Shown: one piece after another, positions 27,046 through 36,906 of the stretch
Position numbering within the stretch: position 1 is the first letter of the stretch
How the letters are laid out: each line of letters starts with the position of its first letter
Assembly: GCA_027487575.1 (NCBI GenBank)
Contig: JAIYDJ010000046.1
Location: 1 to 53,569 of the forward strand
Direction of reading: 5' to 3'
DNA from: Rhodobacter sp.
GTDB taxonomy: Bacteria; Pseudomonadota; Alphaproteobacteria; Rhodobacterales; Rhodobacteraceae
DNA length: 53,569 nucleotides
Notes under the pieces: generated by a model
The model's input: the letters and a program-made list of their open reading frames with translations, nothing else
The model's database searches: none
What the model was told of the DNA's origin: nothing
Made by a program: the position numbers and the translations under genes

Positions 27046-27411
27046 ATGCGCAGTTTGCCTGCTTTATCCGTTGCGTGCGCGATTGCCATGCTGACGCCGG
27101 GGTCGTTGCTTGCTGAAGGGCTTTATGCCGCAATCGCCTTTTCTCCATCCACCGGTCTGTCCGGGACGTCCTGGAACTTTGAAACCTCGATGCTGGCCGA
27201 AACCGAGGCCTACCTGCAATGCGGTGCCGAGGATTGCGATACCTTGGTGGTGTTTCAGCAGTGCGGCGCGCTCGCCGTCGGGCGGGAGCTTTACTATGGC
27301 TATGGCTATGATCTGTCTTCCGCCACCGCCATCGAAACGGCCTTGCAGCAGTGCGATGCGTTGACCACCGGCTGCGAGATCACCGCCGCGTTCTGCAACG
27401 ACGGGTACTGA
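27046..27411 (+). CDS. DUF4189-type secreted protein
   Basis: A 121-residue exported protein: signal peptide MRSLPALSVACAIAMLTPGSLLA (cut near 22-23), then a domain starting GLYAAIAFSPSTG with repeated 'A...A...C...D/C' pattern and six cysteines. This matches the DUF4189 pattern (alternating Ala and Cys, often disulphide-bonded); function unknown. AAGGA lies upstream of ATG 27046. It is divergent from the caspase-like gene and may share its control region. It converges with the GlxA-type regulator two bases away. Confidence 0.7.
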   Translation: MRSLPALSVACAIAMLTPGSLLAEGLYAAIAFSPSTGLSGTSWNFETSMLAETEAYLQCGAEDCDTLVVFQQCGALAVGRELYYGYGYDLSSATAIETALQQCDALTTGCEITAAFCNDGY

Positions 27412-27413
27412 CC

Positions 27414-28439
27414 TCAGATCGACAGGCGCACGCCCACACCCACACCGGTGGTGCCCTGTGCGCCGCGTTCGCGGTAGGGGGTGGTGTTGTAGTGGCTGCG
27501 GTAGCATTTCGAGAAATGGCTGGGCGAGGCAAAGCCGCAGGCCAGTGCGACGTTGATCACTGAAAGTTCGGTCTGCATCAGCAGGTTGCGTGCCTTTTGC
27601 AGCCGCAGTTCCATGTAGTACCGTTTCGGGCTGCGGTTCAGATAGCGGCGGAACAGACGTTCCAGTTGCCGGGTCGACATGCCGACTTCCTCGGCCAGAT
27701 CGGCGGGGCTCATCGGGTCTTCGATGTTGTTTTCCATCATCTGGATGACCTGGGACAGCTTGGGATGCCGAACGCCGATGCGGGTCGGGATCGACAGGCG
27801 CTGGGTGTCCTGATCGGTGCGGATGGTGGAATAGATCATCAGGTCGGCCACGGTGTTGGCCATGTCCTCGTCGTGATCCGCCGCGATGATCTTCAGCATC
27901 AGGTCGATCGAACTGATCCCCCCGGCGGTGGACCAGCGGTTGCCGTCCATCACGAAGACCGATTTGGTCAGCTTGACCTCCTGGAATTCCTCGAGAAACC
28001 CGTCCTGGTTTTCCCAGTGGATCGTCGCCTTCTTGCCGTCCAAGAGCCCCGCCTTGGCCAGCGAATAGGCCCCGGTGCACAACCCGCCGATCGCCACCCC
28101 GCGCCGGGACTCGCGCCGGAGCCACGAGATGACCGCCTTGGTGGTCGTGTGCTGGATGTCGATGCCGCCGCAGACCAGGATCGTGTCATCGCGTTCGACC
28201 TCGTCCAGACCCATGTCCAGACGGAAGGTTGCCCCATTCGAACAGGTCTTTTCCACCCCGCCTTCGCCCGCCAGCGCCCAGGTGTAAAGCTGTTCGCCCG
28301 ACACATGGTTCACCAGCCGCAAGGGTTCGATCGCCCCGGCGAAGTTGATCATCGTGAAACGGTCCAGCAGCAGGAACACAAAGCGCCGAGGCGTCGCCTT
28401 CTTGGCGACTTGGGTGGCTTTGCGCGGTGGGGTGTACAT
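27414..28439 (-). CDS. GlxA-family transcriptional regulator (DJ-1/PfpI plus AraC HTH)
   Basis: A 341-residue regulator. The N-terminal DJ-1/PfpI-like domain (~18-185) has the nucleophile-elbow cysteine in GGLCTGAYS; the C-terminal AraC-type domain has two helix-turn-helices (~225-320; 'SPADLAEEVGMSTRQLERLF' and 'SVINVALACGFASPSHFSKCY'). Members control catabolism of quaternary amines, arginine and other compounds; the ligand here is unknown. ATG 28439 is chosen. It is divergent from the DAHP synthase gene, with 152 bases between. Confidence 0.85.
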   Translation of the reverse strand: MYTPPRKATQVAKKATPRRFVFLLLDRFTMINFAGAIEPLRLVNHVSGEQLYTWALAGEGGVEKTCSNGATFRLDMGLDEVERDDTILVCGGIDIQHTTTKAVISWLRRESRRGVAIGGLCTGAYSLAKAGLLDGKKATIHWENQDGFLEEFQEVKLTKSVFVMDGNRWSTAGGISSIDLMLKIIAADHDEDMANTVADLMIYSTIRTDQDTQRLSIPTRIGVRHPKLSQVIQMMENNIEDPMSPADLAEEVGMSTRQLERLFRRYLNRSPKRYYMELRLQKARNLLMQTELSVINVALACGFASPSHFSKCYRSHYNTTPYRERGAQGTTGVGVGVRLSI

Positions 28440-28591
28440 GTTGCGACCTGTTGGTGTCGGAATTGGCGTATCGAAACAGGAAATCCGACCTCTCGCAAGG
28501 GTGATCCGACACAACTTGTCGGCTTTCGCCCTTTGCAAGCCACCGCCTTTTCCTTATACGCCTGCGGTACCGCTAACGAGGAGAGCCTGCT

Positions 28592-29962
28592 ATGACCAAG
28601 GCATGGATGAAATCGGACTGGCGCGCAAAGCCGCGCGTGCAGATGCCCGATTATCCCGATACATCAGCCCTGCATGCCGTCGAGGTGCAGCTGGCCAAGT
28701 ATCCGCCTCTGGTTTTTGCAGGCGAGGCGCGGCGGCTGAAGAAGGCGCTGGCGCAGGCAGGCGAGGGCAAGGCCTTCCTGCTGCAGGGCGGCGACTGTGC
28801 CGAATCCTTTGCGGAATTCAGCGCCGACAACATCCGTGACACGTTTCGGGTGATGCTGCAGATGGCGGTCGTGCTGACCTATGCGGCCAAGGTGCCGGTG
28901 ATCAAGGTGGGCCGGATGGCGGGCCAGTTCGCCAAGCCCCGCTCGGCCCCGACCGAAGTGATCGGCGGCGTGGAATACCCCAGCTACCGGGGCGACATCA
29001 TCAATGGCTTCGACACCACGCCAGAAGCCCGCCAGCCCGACCCGTCGCGGATGCTGCAGGCCTACACGCAGGCGGCGGCCACGCTGAACCTGCTGCGCGC
29101 GTTTTCGACAGGGGGGTTTGCCGATATCCACCGGGTGCATTCCTGGACGCTGGGCTTTGCCGAGCATGACAAGGCCGAGCGGTACCGCGAGGTGTCCAAC
29201 CGCATTTCCGACGCGCTGGATTTCATGAACGCGGCCGGGATCAACTCGGACACGGCGCATTCGCTCGCCACGGTGGATTTTTACACCAGCCACGAGGCAT
29301 TGCTGCTGGAATACGAAGAGGCGCTGTGCCGGGTGGACAGCCTGACCGGGCAGAACGTGGCGGGGTCCGGTCACATGATCTGGATCGGCGACCGCACGCG
29401 GCAAACCGATGGGGCGCATGTCGAGTTCTGCCGCGGAGTTTTGAACCCGATCGGCCTGAAATGCGGTCCGTCCACCTCGGTCGAGGATCTGAAGGTGCTG
29501 ATGGCCAAGCTGAACCCCGACAACGAGCCGGGCCGCCTGACGCTGATCGCGCGGTTCGGGGCGGGCAAGGTTGGTGAAAACCTGCCGCGTCTGATCCGGG
29601 CCGTGCAGGCCGAGGGGGCAAAGGTCGTGTGGTCCTGCGACCCGATGCACGGCAACACCATCAAGTCGCCGTCGGGCTACAAGACCCGCGCCTTCGACTC
29701 GGTTCTGCGCGAGGTCCGCGAGTTCTTTGACATCCACAAGGCCGAGGGCACGATCCCCGGCGGCGTGCATTTCGAGATGACCGGCAAGGACGTGACCGAA
29801 TGCACCGGTGGCCTGCGCGCCGTGACGGATGAAGACCTGTCGAGCAGGTATCATACCGCCTGCGATCCGCGTCTGAACGCGAGTCAGGCACTGGAACTTG
29901 CGTTTCTGGTTGCGGAAGAACTGTCGTCGCAGCGCAGTCTGGATCGGCGCGTCGCCCTTTAG
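28592..29962 (+). CDS. 3-deoxy-7-phosphoheptulonate synthase, class II
   Basis: A 456-residue enzyme of the plant/actinobacterial (class II) DAHP synthase type, making DAHP from PEP and erythrose 4-phosphate as the first step of the shikimate pathway. Signature stretches include [38 protein letters not shown] and [10 protein letters not shown]. Class II is the usual form in Rhodobacterales. The gene starts with ATG 28592 after AGGAGAG. Its erythrose 4-phosphate supply would depend on tkt, also in this window. Confidence 0.95.
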   Translation: MTKAWMKSDWRAKPRVQMPDYPDTSALHAVEVQLAKYPPLVFAGEARRLKKALAQAGEGKAFLLQGGDCAESFAEFSADNIRDTFRVMLQMAVVLTYAAKVPVIKVGRMAGQFAKPRSAPTEVIGGVEYPSYRGDIINGFDTTPEARQPDPSRMLQAYTQAAATLNLLRAFSTGGFADIHRVHSWTLGFAEHDKAERYREVSNRISDALDFMNAAGINSDTAHSLATVDFYTSHEALLLEYEEALCRVDSLTGQNVAGSGHMIWIGDRTRQTDGAHVEFCRGVLNPIGLKCGPSTSVEDLKVLMAKLNPDNEPGRLTLIARFGAGKVGENLPRLIRAVQAEGAKVVWSCDPMHGNTIKSPSGYKTRAFDSVLREVREFFDIHKAEGTIPGGVHFEMTGKDVTECTGGLRAVTDEDLSSRYHTACDPRLNASQALELAFLVAEELSSQRSLDRRVAL

Positions 29963-29983
29963 GTGCAAAAATCGTCGGGCGCG

Positions 29984-30640
29984 TCAGTCGCCCGACTTGA
30001 CCAGCCGCAGGTGCGGCTTTCCGCGCGGCGGGCGCGGTGGATCGAAGACTTCGGGCGGTTCGGCAAAACCCGGAACCGGGGCAGGGACCGCCCCGGCCAC
30101 GACCAGCGTCTCGCTTAGCAGTGCCGAAATCGCAAACCGGCGCGGCGTGCGGCCGATCTCGCCTTCGGGCGCAAGACAGCCCAGCGCCAGATCGGTCACC
30201 CCGCGCGAACTGACAATCGGCAGCAGCAGCATCCGCGCCTCCAGCATCGGGCGGCCAAGCCCCCGTTCGGCCTCAAGCCACAGATCCAGCGCCGACTGTT
30301 CGCAGAACAGGGTTTCCAGCGCGGGGCCAAGCCTGCCGCGCGAAACGGGGTCGAACACGGCAGACAGCGGCATGCCCCGCACGTCCATTCCCATCAGGTC
30401 CTGCAAGCCCATGCCCGCAAGCCGAAAACGCGCAATGCCGGGGGCAATCCGTTCCACAAGGAACACCTGCGACAGGGCGCCGGCGATGCCGCGCGGGTCG
30501 ATCTGGTCGCGGCGCGGCAGGGCGGAGCCGGATCGCAATCCCTCCCAATAGGCGCGGACTTCGGCAAGGATGGCAAAGCGTGATCCGCCCGGCCCGCTGC
30601 CGCTGGCCCTGCCGCCCCGCCCTGTGGCAGAAAACCCCAT
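29984..30640 (-). CDS. PAS-domain (PAS_5-type) protein
   Basis: A 218-residue protein. Residues ~18-160 fit the PAS_5 pattern common in Rhodobacterales: 'RAYWEGLRSGSALPRRDQIDPRGI', 'ERIAPGIARFRLAG', 'GMDVRGMPLSAVFDP'. No output domain follows, so it may be a stand-alone sensor or adaptor. The start ATG 30640 has AGGGG six bases upstream. It converges with the DAHP synthase gene and is divergent from yicC. Confidence 0.7.
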   Translation of the reverse strand: MGFSATGRGGRASGSGPGGSRFAILAEVRAYWEGLRSGSALPRRDQIDPRGIAGALSQVFLVERIAPGIARFRLAGMGLQDLMGMDVRGMPLSAVFDPVSRGRLGPALETLFCEQSALDLWLEAERGLGRPMLEARMLLLPIVSSRGVTDLALGCLAPEGEIGRTPRRFAISALLSETLVVAGAVPAPVPGFAEPPEVFDPPRPPRGKPHLRLVKSGD

Positions 30641-30825
30641 CTGTTTCCCCTGTGCCCTGTCCACCCTGCAGCAAGACCGGCGGCCCCGGCGCAGGTCATC
30701 CTCCGGCAGGACTCGGTTAATCTTGCGGCAACTTGCGTTACCCGAAGTTTAACGTACACGTTTCGTCGTGGATTTTGGCGCAGAATCTCTGCAAATGGTA
30801 AACACTCGCGTTCCGGGGGGACTGC

Positions 30826-31719
30826 ATGACCATCTCGATGACCGGGTTCGCGGCGGCAAAGGGACAGGGTTGCGGCTATGCCTGGGCGTGGGACATCCGG
30901 TCGGTCAACGGCAAGGGGCTTGATCTGCGGATCAGGGTGCCTGACTGGATCGACGGGCTGGAGTCGGCGATCCGGGCCGAACTGGGGCGGGCCTTGCAGC
31001 GCGGCAACGTCAATCTGACGCTGAAGGTTTCGCGCGAAGCGGCCGAGGCCGAGGCCCTGTCGATCAATGCCGCGGCACTGGCCGGGGTGCTTGCAGCCCT
31101 GTCGCAGGTGGAACGGGCGGCTCTGCAGGCCGGGGTTACGCTGGCACAAGGCACAGCGGCGGATGTTCTGGCGGTGCGCGGCGTGATGGAGGCGGGGGCC
31201 GTGGAGGCAGACACCACGGCGCTGCGGGCTGCGCTGCTGAACGACCTGCCCGCACTCCTGTCGGATTTCACGGCAGCCCGCGCTGCGGAAGGTGCCGCAC
31301 TGGCGGCCGTGATCGGCGCACAACTGGACAGCATCACGCGCCTGACGGCCGAAGGCGCTATCGAAGCGGCGGCACGGCGCGACGTCGCGGCGCAGACGCT
31401 GCGCGACGGCGTGGCGCGCATCATGGCAAGTGCCGAGGCGGCGGACCCGGCGCGCCTTGCGCAGGAACTGGCGCTGATGGCCGTCCGCCAGGACGTGACC
31501 GAAGAGCTTGATCGGTTGGCCGCCCATACCCAAGCCGCCCGCGCGCTGTTGGCCGAAGCGGGCCCCGTGGGGCGCAAATTCGATTTTCTGACGCAGGAAT
31601 TCATGCGCGAGGCCAATACCTTGTGCGCCAAATCGCAGGCAAGGGCGCTGACCCGCATCGGGCTTGACCTCAAGACGGTCATAGATCAGATGCGCGAACA
31701 GGTTCAGAACGTGGAATGA
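30826..31719 (+). CDS. YicC-family endoribonuclease
   Basis: A 297-residue protein with N-terminal YicC domain (MTGFAAAKG ... '[19 protein letters not shown]') and the C-terminal DUF1732 domain ([23 protein letters not shown]). Some YicC members are ribonucleases acting on small RNA or mRNA. The start ATG 30826 follows GGGGGG. The stop overlaps gmk in ATGA, a common yicC-gmk arrangement. Confidence 0.9.
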   Translation: MTISMTGFAAAKGQGCGYAWAWDIRSVNGKGLDLRIRVPDWIDGLESAIRAELGRALQRGNVNLTLKVSREAAEAEALSINAAALAGVLAALSQVERAALQAGVTLAQGTAADVLAVRGVMEAGAVEADTTALRAALLNDLPALLSDFTAARAAEGAALAAVIGAQLDSITRLTAEGAIEAAARRDVAAQTLRDGVARIMASAEAADPARLAQELALMAVRQDVTEELDRLAAHTQAARALLAEAGPVGRKFDFLTQEFMREANTLCAKSQARALTRIGLDLKTVIDQMREQVQNVE

Positions 31720-32357
31720 CGATGCAGCGCCGTGGCCTCTTGCTGATCCTGTCGTCGCCGTCCGGGGCGGGCAAGTCGACGCTGGCCCGGCGGCTGATGC
31801 AGTGGGACGATACCCTGCGGTTTTCCGTGTCGGCCACAACCCGCCCGCCCCGCGCGGGCGAGGTGGACGGCCAGCACTATCATTTCCGCAGCCGTGACAG
31901 TTTCGAAGGCATGGTTGCGGCGGGTGACATGCTGGAACATGCCGAGGTGTTCGGCAACCTCTATGGCTCGCCCCGCGCCCCGGTCGCGGCGGCCATGGAG
32001 GCGGGGCAGGACACGCTGTTCGACATCGACTGGCAGGGCGGACAGCAGATCCGCAATTCCGCGCTTGGCAATGATGTGGTGTCGGTGTTCATCCTGCCGC
32101 CGTCGATCGCCGATCTGGATGCCAGACTGCGGGCTCGCGGTGCCGACAGCGCCGACGTCATCGCGGGCCGCATGGCGCGGTCACGCGACGAGATCAGCCA
32201 TTGGGCAGAGTATGACTATGTGCTGATAAATGCCGATCTTGATAGTTGTTTCAACGACTTGAAGACCATTCTTCAGGCGGAAAGGTTGCGCCGCACGCGG
32301 CAGCCCATGCTGTCGGATTTCGTCCGAAACCTGAACCGGGAGTTCGAGGCACGATGA
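31716..32357 (+). CDS. gmk: Guanylate kinase
   Basis: A 213-residue kinase converting GMP to GDP. The P-loop [10 protein letters not shown] lies at about residues 13-22, followed by [14 protein letters not shown] and HYHF, the GMP-binding region. ATG 31716 forms an ATGA overlap with yicC, and the end overlaps the carbonic anhydrase gene in ATGA, so all three form a coupled operon. Confidence 0.96.
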   Translation: MTMQRRGLLLILSSPSGAGKSTLARRLMQWDDTLRFSVSATTRPPRAGEVDGQHYHFRSRDSFEGMVAAGDMLEHAEVFGNLYGSPRAPVAAAMEAGQDTLFDIDWQGGQQIRNSALGNDVVSVFILPPSIADLDARLRARGADSADVIAGRMARSRDEISHWAEYDYVLINADLDSCFNDLKTILQAERLRRTRQPMLSDFVRNLNREFEAR

Positions 32358-32872
32358 TCTATTCGCTGGACGGCATCAGCCCGCAAATCCATCCGGATGC
32401 ATGGATTGCCCCGACCGCCGTGCTGGTCGGCAATGTGGTGGTCGAGGCGGGGGCCAATATCTGGTTCGGCGCGGTTCTGCGCGGCGACAACGAATGCATC
32501 ACGGTGGGGCCGGGGTCGAACGTGCAGGAAAACTCGGTGCTGCACACCGACATGGGATCGCCGCTGGTGATCGGCGCGGATTGCACCATCGGGCACAAGG
32601 CCATGCTGCATGGCTGCGTGATCGGCAGCGGAAGCCTGATCGGCATGGGCGCGACGCTGCTGAACGGTGCGGTGATCGGCGACGGCTGTCTGATCGGGGC
32701 CAGTGCCCTGATCACCGAAAACAAGATCATCCCCGAGGGCAGTCTCGTGATGGGAAGCCCCGGCAAGATCGTGCGGCAACTGGATGATGCGGCACGGGCG
32801 CGGTTGCTGCTGTCGGCGCAGGGCTATCGCGCCAATGCGGCGCGGTTTGCGGCGGGCATGAAACCGGCATGA
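32354..32872 (+). CDS. Gamma-type carbonic anhydrase family protein
   Basis: A 172-residue left-handed beta-helix protein with hexapeptide repeats ('[21 protein letters not shown]', '[15 protein letters not shown]'). Candidate zinc-binding histidines occur in [15 protein letters not shown]. Enzyme activity of YrdA/PaaY-like members is variable. The start ATG 32354 gives [10 protein letters not shown] and overlaps the gmk stop. A bidirectional terminator follows. Confidence 0.88.
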   Translation: MIYSLDGISPQIHPDAWIAPTAVLVGNVVVEAGANIWFGAVLRGDNECITVGPGSNVQENSVLHTDMGSPLVIGADCTIGHKAMLHGCVIGSGSLIGMGATLLNGAVIGDGCLIGASALITENKIIPEGSLVMGSPGKIVRQLDDAARARLLLSAQGYRANAARFAAGMKPA

Positions 32873-32873
32873 A

Positions 32874-32897
32874 AAAGGGGGCCGAACAGCCCCCTTT
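32874..32897. terminator. Bidirectional terminator
   Basis: AAAGGGGGC (32874-32882), loop CGAACA, GCCCCCTTT (32889-32897), nine perfect pairs. T-rich tails occur on both sides (TTT on plus, TTTTT on minus), so it serves both the gamma-carbonic anhydrase operon and the convergent small DUF1127-like gene. Confidence 0.85.
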
Positions 32898-32918
32898 GAG
32901 TCGAGTGCCGCTTCGGGA

Positions 32919-33080
32919 TCAGCCCCAGACGGCCTGACGCGCGATCCGGTCGGCATCTTCCGGGTAAATCCCGAGGTCAAGGGCGACGGCACGCGGCAGC
33001 GCGGCAATCTCGTTGCGGGTCCGCACATAAAGCGCCTGTTTGCGGGCGGCCTCGCGCAGGGTGGCGATGAAGGTTTTCAC
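32919..33080 (-). CDS. Small DUF1127-like protein
   Basis: A 53-residue protein starting at GTG 33080 (MKTFIATLREAARKQALY). The pattern 'RTRNEIAALPRAVALDLGIYPEDADRIARQAVWG' (residues 20-53) is typical of tiny rhodobacterial proteins with a DLGI core related to DUF1127. AAGGA lies seven bases upstream of the GTG; the open frame extends upstream without a better start. Function unknown. It has its own terminator at 32874-32897. Confidence 0.7.
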   Translation of the reverse strand: MKTFIATLREAARKQALYVRTRNEIAALPRAVALDLGIYPEDADRIARQAVWG

Positions 33081-33221
33081 GGTCGTTTCCTTTTCAACTG
33101 CGATGGTCGGCCCGAATGGCTGTTCCCGTTCGCATGAGAAGGATATGGCGGATGCTGCACCTGCAAACAACGCCTGAGGATGCTGCAACGCCATGCGCCC
33201 GACGCATGGCTTCGCCAGAAA

Positions 33222-33250
33222 TGAACGGGGTGCCTGAAGGCACCCCGCAC
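33222..33250 (-). terminator. Terminator of gap
   Basis: CGGGGTGCC (33226-33234), loop TGAA, GGCACCCCG (33239-33247) pair perfectly over nine bases, a few bases downstream of the gap stop. The T-tail on the minus strand is short (TTCATTT). Confidence 0.75.
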
Positions 33251-33254
33251 CGGT

Positions 33255-34256
<1,002 letters not shown>

Positions 34257-34336
34257 GGAAAGCTCCTGTCCTGCATGTGGCGACTCAGCGGCCCCGAATG
34301 GCCTGCCGCCCTAAATTCCTGCGCATAGTGGCGCGG

Positions 34337-34480
34337 CTAACGCCAGAACGCCAGATACTCCACGAAATCGGCGAGTTTCAGCAGCAGGAAGAACACGGCC
34401 TGTCCGCCGTTGAACATCAGATCGGCCCCGGCAATGCCGAGCACCAGAAACGCGAAGATCAGGGCGGCACGATCCGACAA
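34337..34480 (-). CDS. 47-residue membrane micro-protein upstream of gap
   Basis: A short frame from TTG 34480 to TAG 34337 encodes about 47 residues starting MSDRAALIFAFLVLGIAGAD. It has one membrane helix in the first half, then a 'NGGQAVFFLLLKFADFVEYLAFWR' tail in two pieces. I remember similar micro-proteins ending in FVEYLAFWR beside gap genes of Rhodobacterales; that is recollection. GGAGG sits four bases before the TTG. It is on the same strand as gap and may be its operon leader gene. Function unknown. Confidence 0.6.
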   Translation of the reverse strand: MSDRAALIFAFLVLGIAGADLMFNGGQAVFFLLLKLADFVEYLAFWR

Positions 34481-34539
34481 GGGCCCTCCAGCGGCGGTTC
34501 GCCGTGACCGTAGCCGATCAAAGTGCGGCTTTGAACCCG

Positions 34540-35235
34540 CTAGAGCACAAGAACCGCCGGAAAGGCGTTCATGTCGGCAAACCGGCAGAACGCCGGGCGC
34601 GCCAGATGCAGAACCGGAACGCTGGCCTGCATCTGCGCGGTCAGGTCGGCCATCGCCCGGCGCAGCGCGGGCAGTGCGGCGGCCTCCAGCGGGGCCTTCG
34701 CATAGGCCAGCGTTGTGTGGAATTCATAGCGGTCGTGCTGCGGCCGACGCAGGCGCAGCGTCCAACTCAGCCCGTCGCGCCAAGCGCGGGCTGCCGCCTC
34801 GTCCGCTGGTGTGGCTCCTGTCAGACGCAAGCCGAACGGCGTCACCGCCGTGATCCGCATTTCGAAGGCGGGCGGGACTTGCCATCCTGCCAGCCGGTCC
34901 ATCATCGCCGCGGTCGCCTCGTCGATCGACAGGTCGGTCGGCAATCCTTCGGGCCAGAACTCTGCCGCACGGCGGGATTCGATCACCCCTTCAAAGACCG
35001 TCATGTGATAGCTGGCAACCTCGGTGAACGCGAAATGACCGGCATCGGGCAGGTCGAGCAAGGCGGCGCGCAGAAGGATGAGCGCGGCTTCGGTGGGCGA
35101 ACCCGGCACCACCTGTGCCACGACCGTATTGCCGTGTTCCGGAAGGAACTGCCCGGCCTGATTGAACCGGACCCCCAGATGCGGGCTGACCTGCCCTTCG
35201 TCCCAGACCAGCGCGCTTTCGATATCCTGTCGCAT
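34540..35235 (-). CDS. 2H-phosphoesterase-like protein (DUF1868 type)
   Basis: A 231-residue protein with two HxT motifs spaced as in the 2H phosphoesterase fold: His77-Met-Thr in SYHMTVFEG and His173-Thr-Thr in EFHTTLAYA. The fold acts on 2'-3' cyclic phosphates and related RNA or nucleotide ends. The substrate here is unknown. ATG 35235 follows AGGAGAGCGGG. It is divergent from the DUF808 gene. Confidence 0.75.
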   Translation of the reverse strand: MRQDIESALVWDEGQVSPHLGVRFNQAGQFLPEHGNTVVAQVVPGSPTEAALILLRAALLDLPDAGHFAFTEVASYHMTVFEGVIESRRAAEFWPEGLPTDLSIDEATAAMMDRLAGWQVPPAFEMRITAVTPFGLRLTGATPADEAAARAWRDGLSWTLRLRRPQHDRYEFHTTLAYAKAPLEAAALPALRRAMADLTAQMQASVPVLHLARPAFCRFADMNAFPAVLVL

Positions 35236-35375
35236 CCCGCTCTCCTTTTGGTCAGCTAGACCGTCCCGCGCGACAGCGCCGCGTCGGATTGATGAAGCTT
35301 TGCCGACAAACAGCCTTTGGCCTTGTCCACACCCCGGCAGCGTCTAGATTGGTCCAAAGCGCAACGGAGACGGGC

Positions 35376-36347
35376 ATGAGCGGGCTTCTGGCACTACTGG
35401 ACGACGTCGCGGCGATTGCCAAGGTGGCCGCAGCCTCGGTCGACGACATCGCCGGTGCGGCGGCCAAGGCGGGTGCCAAGGCGGCGGGCGTGGTCATCGA
35501 CGATGCGGCGGTGACGCCGAAATACGTGACCGGCTTTGACGCCGACCGCGAACTGCCGATCATCTGGCGCATCGCCAAGGGATCGCTGAAGAACAAGCTG
35601 ATCATCCTGCTTCCGGCCGCGCTGCTGCTGGCCAACTTCGCGCCCTGGCTGCTGACGCCACTGCTGATGGTGGGCGGGGCCTATCTGTGTTTCGAGGGGG
35701 CTGAAAAGGTATATCACAAGCTGTTTCCCCATGCGGACGAAGTGGTTGCAGCCGATCTTGATCCAAAGGACCCCGCCCATCTGGAGGAAGAACGGGTCGC
35801 GGGTGCCATCAAGACCGATTTCATCCTGTCGGCCGAGATCATGACCATATCGCTGGCCGCCATCCCCGAAAGCTCGTTCTGGTTCGAGGCGATCACGCTG
35901 GCAATCGTGGGGACCCTGATCACGCTGGTCGTTTATGGCTCGGTCGCGCTGATCGTCAAGATGGACGACGCCGGGCTGTTCATGGCCGCCAACGGCCGCT
36001 TCGCGCCGACCCGGGCGCTTGGCCGCGGGCTGGTGCTGGGCATGCCGAAGCTGATGGCGATCCTGTCGACGGTCGGCACGGCGGCGATGCTGTGGGTGGG
36101 TGGCAACATCGTTGTGCACGGGATGGAAGTGCTGGGCTGGCCGTGGCTTTATGACCAAATCCACCATCTGGCCGAAGCTGGCGCGCATGCGCTTCCCGAA
36201 AGCCTGACCGGTTTCGGCACCTGGGCGATCACGGCCTTCTTCGACGGCATCTTCGGTCTGGCCCTTGGGTTGCTGCTGATACCGGTCGCCACCAAGGGGA
36301 TCATGCCGCTTTATGCGGCGCTGACCGCCAAGCGCAGCGCAGGCTGA
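35376..36347 (+). CDS. DUF808 (YedI-type) inner-membrane protein
   Basis: A 323-residue protein starting MSGLLALLDDVAAIAKVAAASVD, the typical DUF808/YedI N-terminus, followed by membrane segments at ~85-105 and several between 150 and 310. Function is unknown; the N-terminal helix may associate with the membrane. ATG 35376 has GGAG six bases upstream. The frame is open upstream to 35289, but that part lacks a Shine-Dalgarno site. Confidence 0.85.
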   Translation: MSGLLALLDDVAAIAKVAAASVDDIAGAAAKAGAKAAGVVIDDAAVTPKYVTGFDADRELPIIWRIAKGSLKNKLIILLPAALLLANFAPWLLTPLLMVGGAYLCFEGAEKVYHKLFPHADEVVAADLDPKDPAHLEEERVAGAIKTDFILSAEIMTISLAAIPESSFWFEAITLAIVGTLITLVVYGSVALIVKMDDAGLFMAANGRFAPTRALGRGLVLGMPKLMAILSTVGTAAMLWVGGNIVVHGMEVLGWPWLYDQIHHLAEAGAHALPESLTGFGTWAITAFFDGIFGLALGLLLIPVATKGIMPLYAALTAKRSAG

Positions 36348-36403
36348 CGGAACCGCAGGAGCCGTGGCACGTTTCCCGGTGCAACAGCATCAGGGATACC
36401 GCC

Positions 36404-36904
36404 ATGAACCAGTCAGAGTTTGACGCGCTCGAACAGCGCACCCGTTCTCGGGCCGAACAGATGTGGCGGGATGCGGGCAGTCCCGAGGGCGAACTCGATC
36501 TGTTCATCGACGACGCGCGCGCGCTTCTGGCGATGGAAGAGGTCCCGGTCCCGACCGTCGATCCCTATGAAACGATTGTCGAAGAAGCGAGCTTGCAACG
36601 CAATCTGGGAGAGTTCCCGACGCTGCGCGATCAAGGCGATGAAGAGACCTATCCCGATGACGAAGATGAACGCAACGACATCCACCTGTCGGACGGCGAC
36701 GCTTCAGAACAGGGTGGGGTCCTGCCACTGGACGATCTGCCGGAAGAGGATGAACTGAACGTGTCGACGGCCGACGCCGACATCACATCCGACTGGCCCG
36801 ACAGCAGCGACGATCTTCTTGACGACGAAGAGGACGAAGACCTGGACGACATCAACGAAGATGGTCTGCCCGACCAGCCTCCCGTGGACGGGGTCGGGCG
36901 TTAG
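36404..36904 (+). CDS. DUF2934-type protein with acidic tail
   Basis: A 166-residue soluble protein. Residues ~8-45 match the DUF2934 pattern ('RTRSRAEQMWRDAGSPEGELDLF..DA'), a short helix pair of unknown function. Residues 80-155 are extremely rich in Asp and Glu and probably disordered. The start is ATG 36404. It ends two bases before tkt on the opposite strand. Confidence 0.7.
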   Translation: MNQSEFDALEQRTRSRAEQMWRDAGSPEGELDLFIDDARALLAMEEVPVPTVDPYETIVEEASLQRNLGEFPTLRDQGDEETYPDDEDERNDIHLSDGDASEQGGVLPLDDLPEEDELNVSTADADITSDWPDSSDDLLDDEEDEDLDDINEDGLPDQPPVDGVGR

Positions 36905-36906
36905 GG

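Noticed and set aside
30738..30752. TTAC-N7-TTAA resembling a CtrA box upstream of yicC
   Set aside because: One base deviates from the TTAA-N7-TTAA consensus and the neighbouring genes give no cell-cycle context; chance matches are expected in this length.
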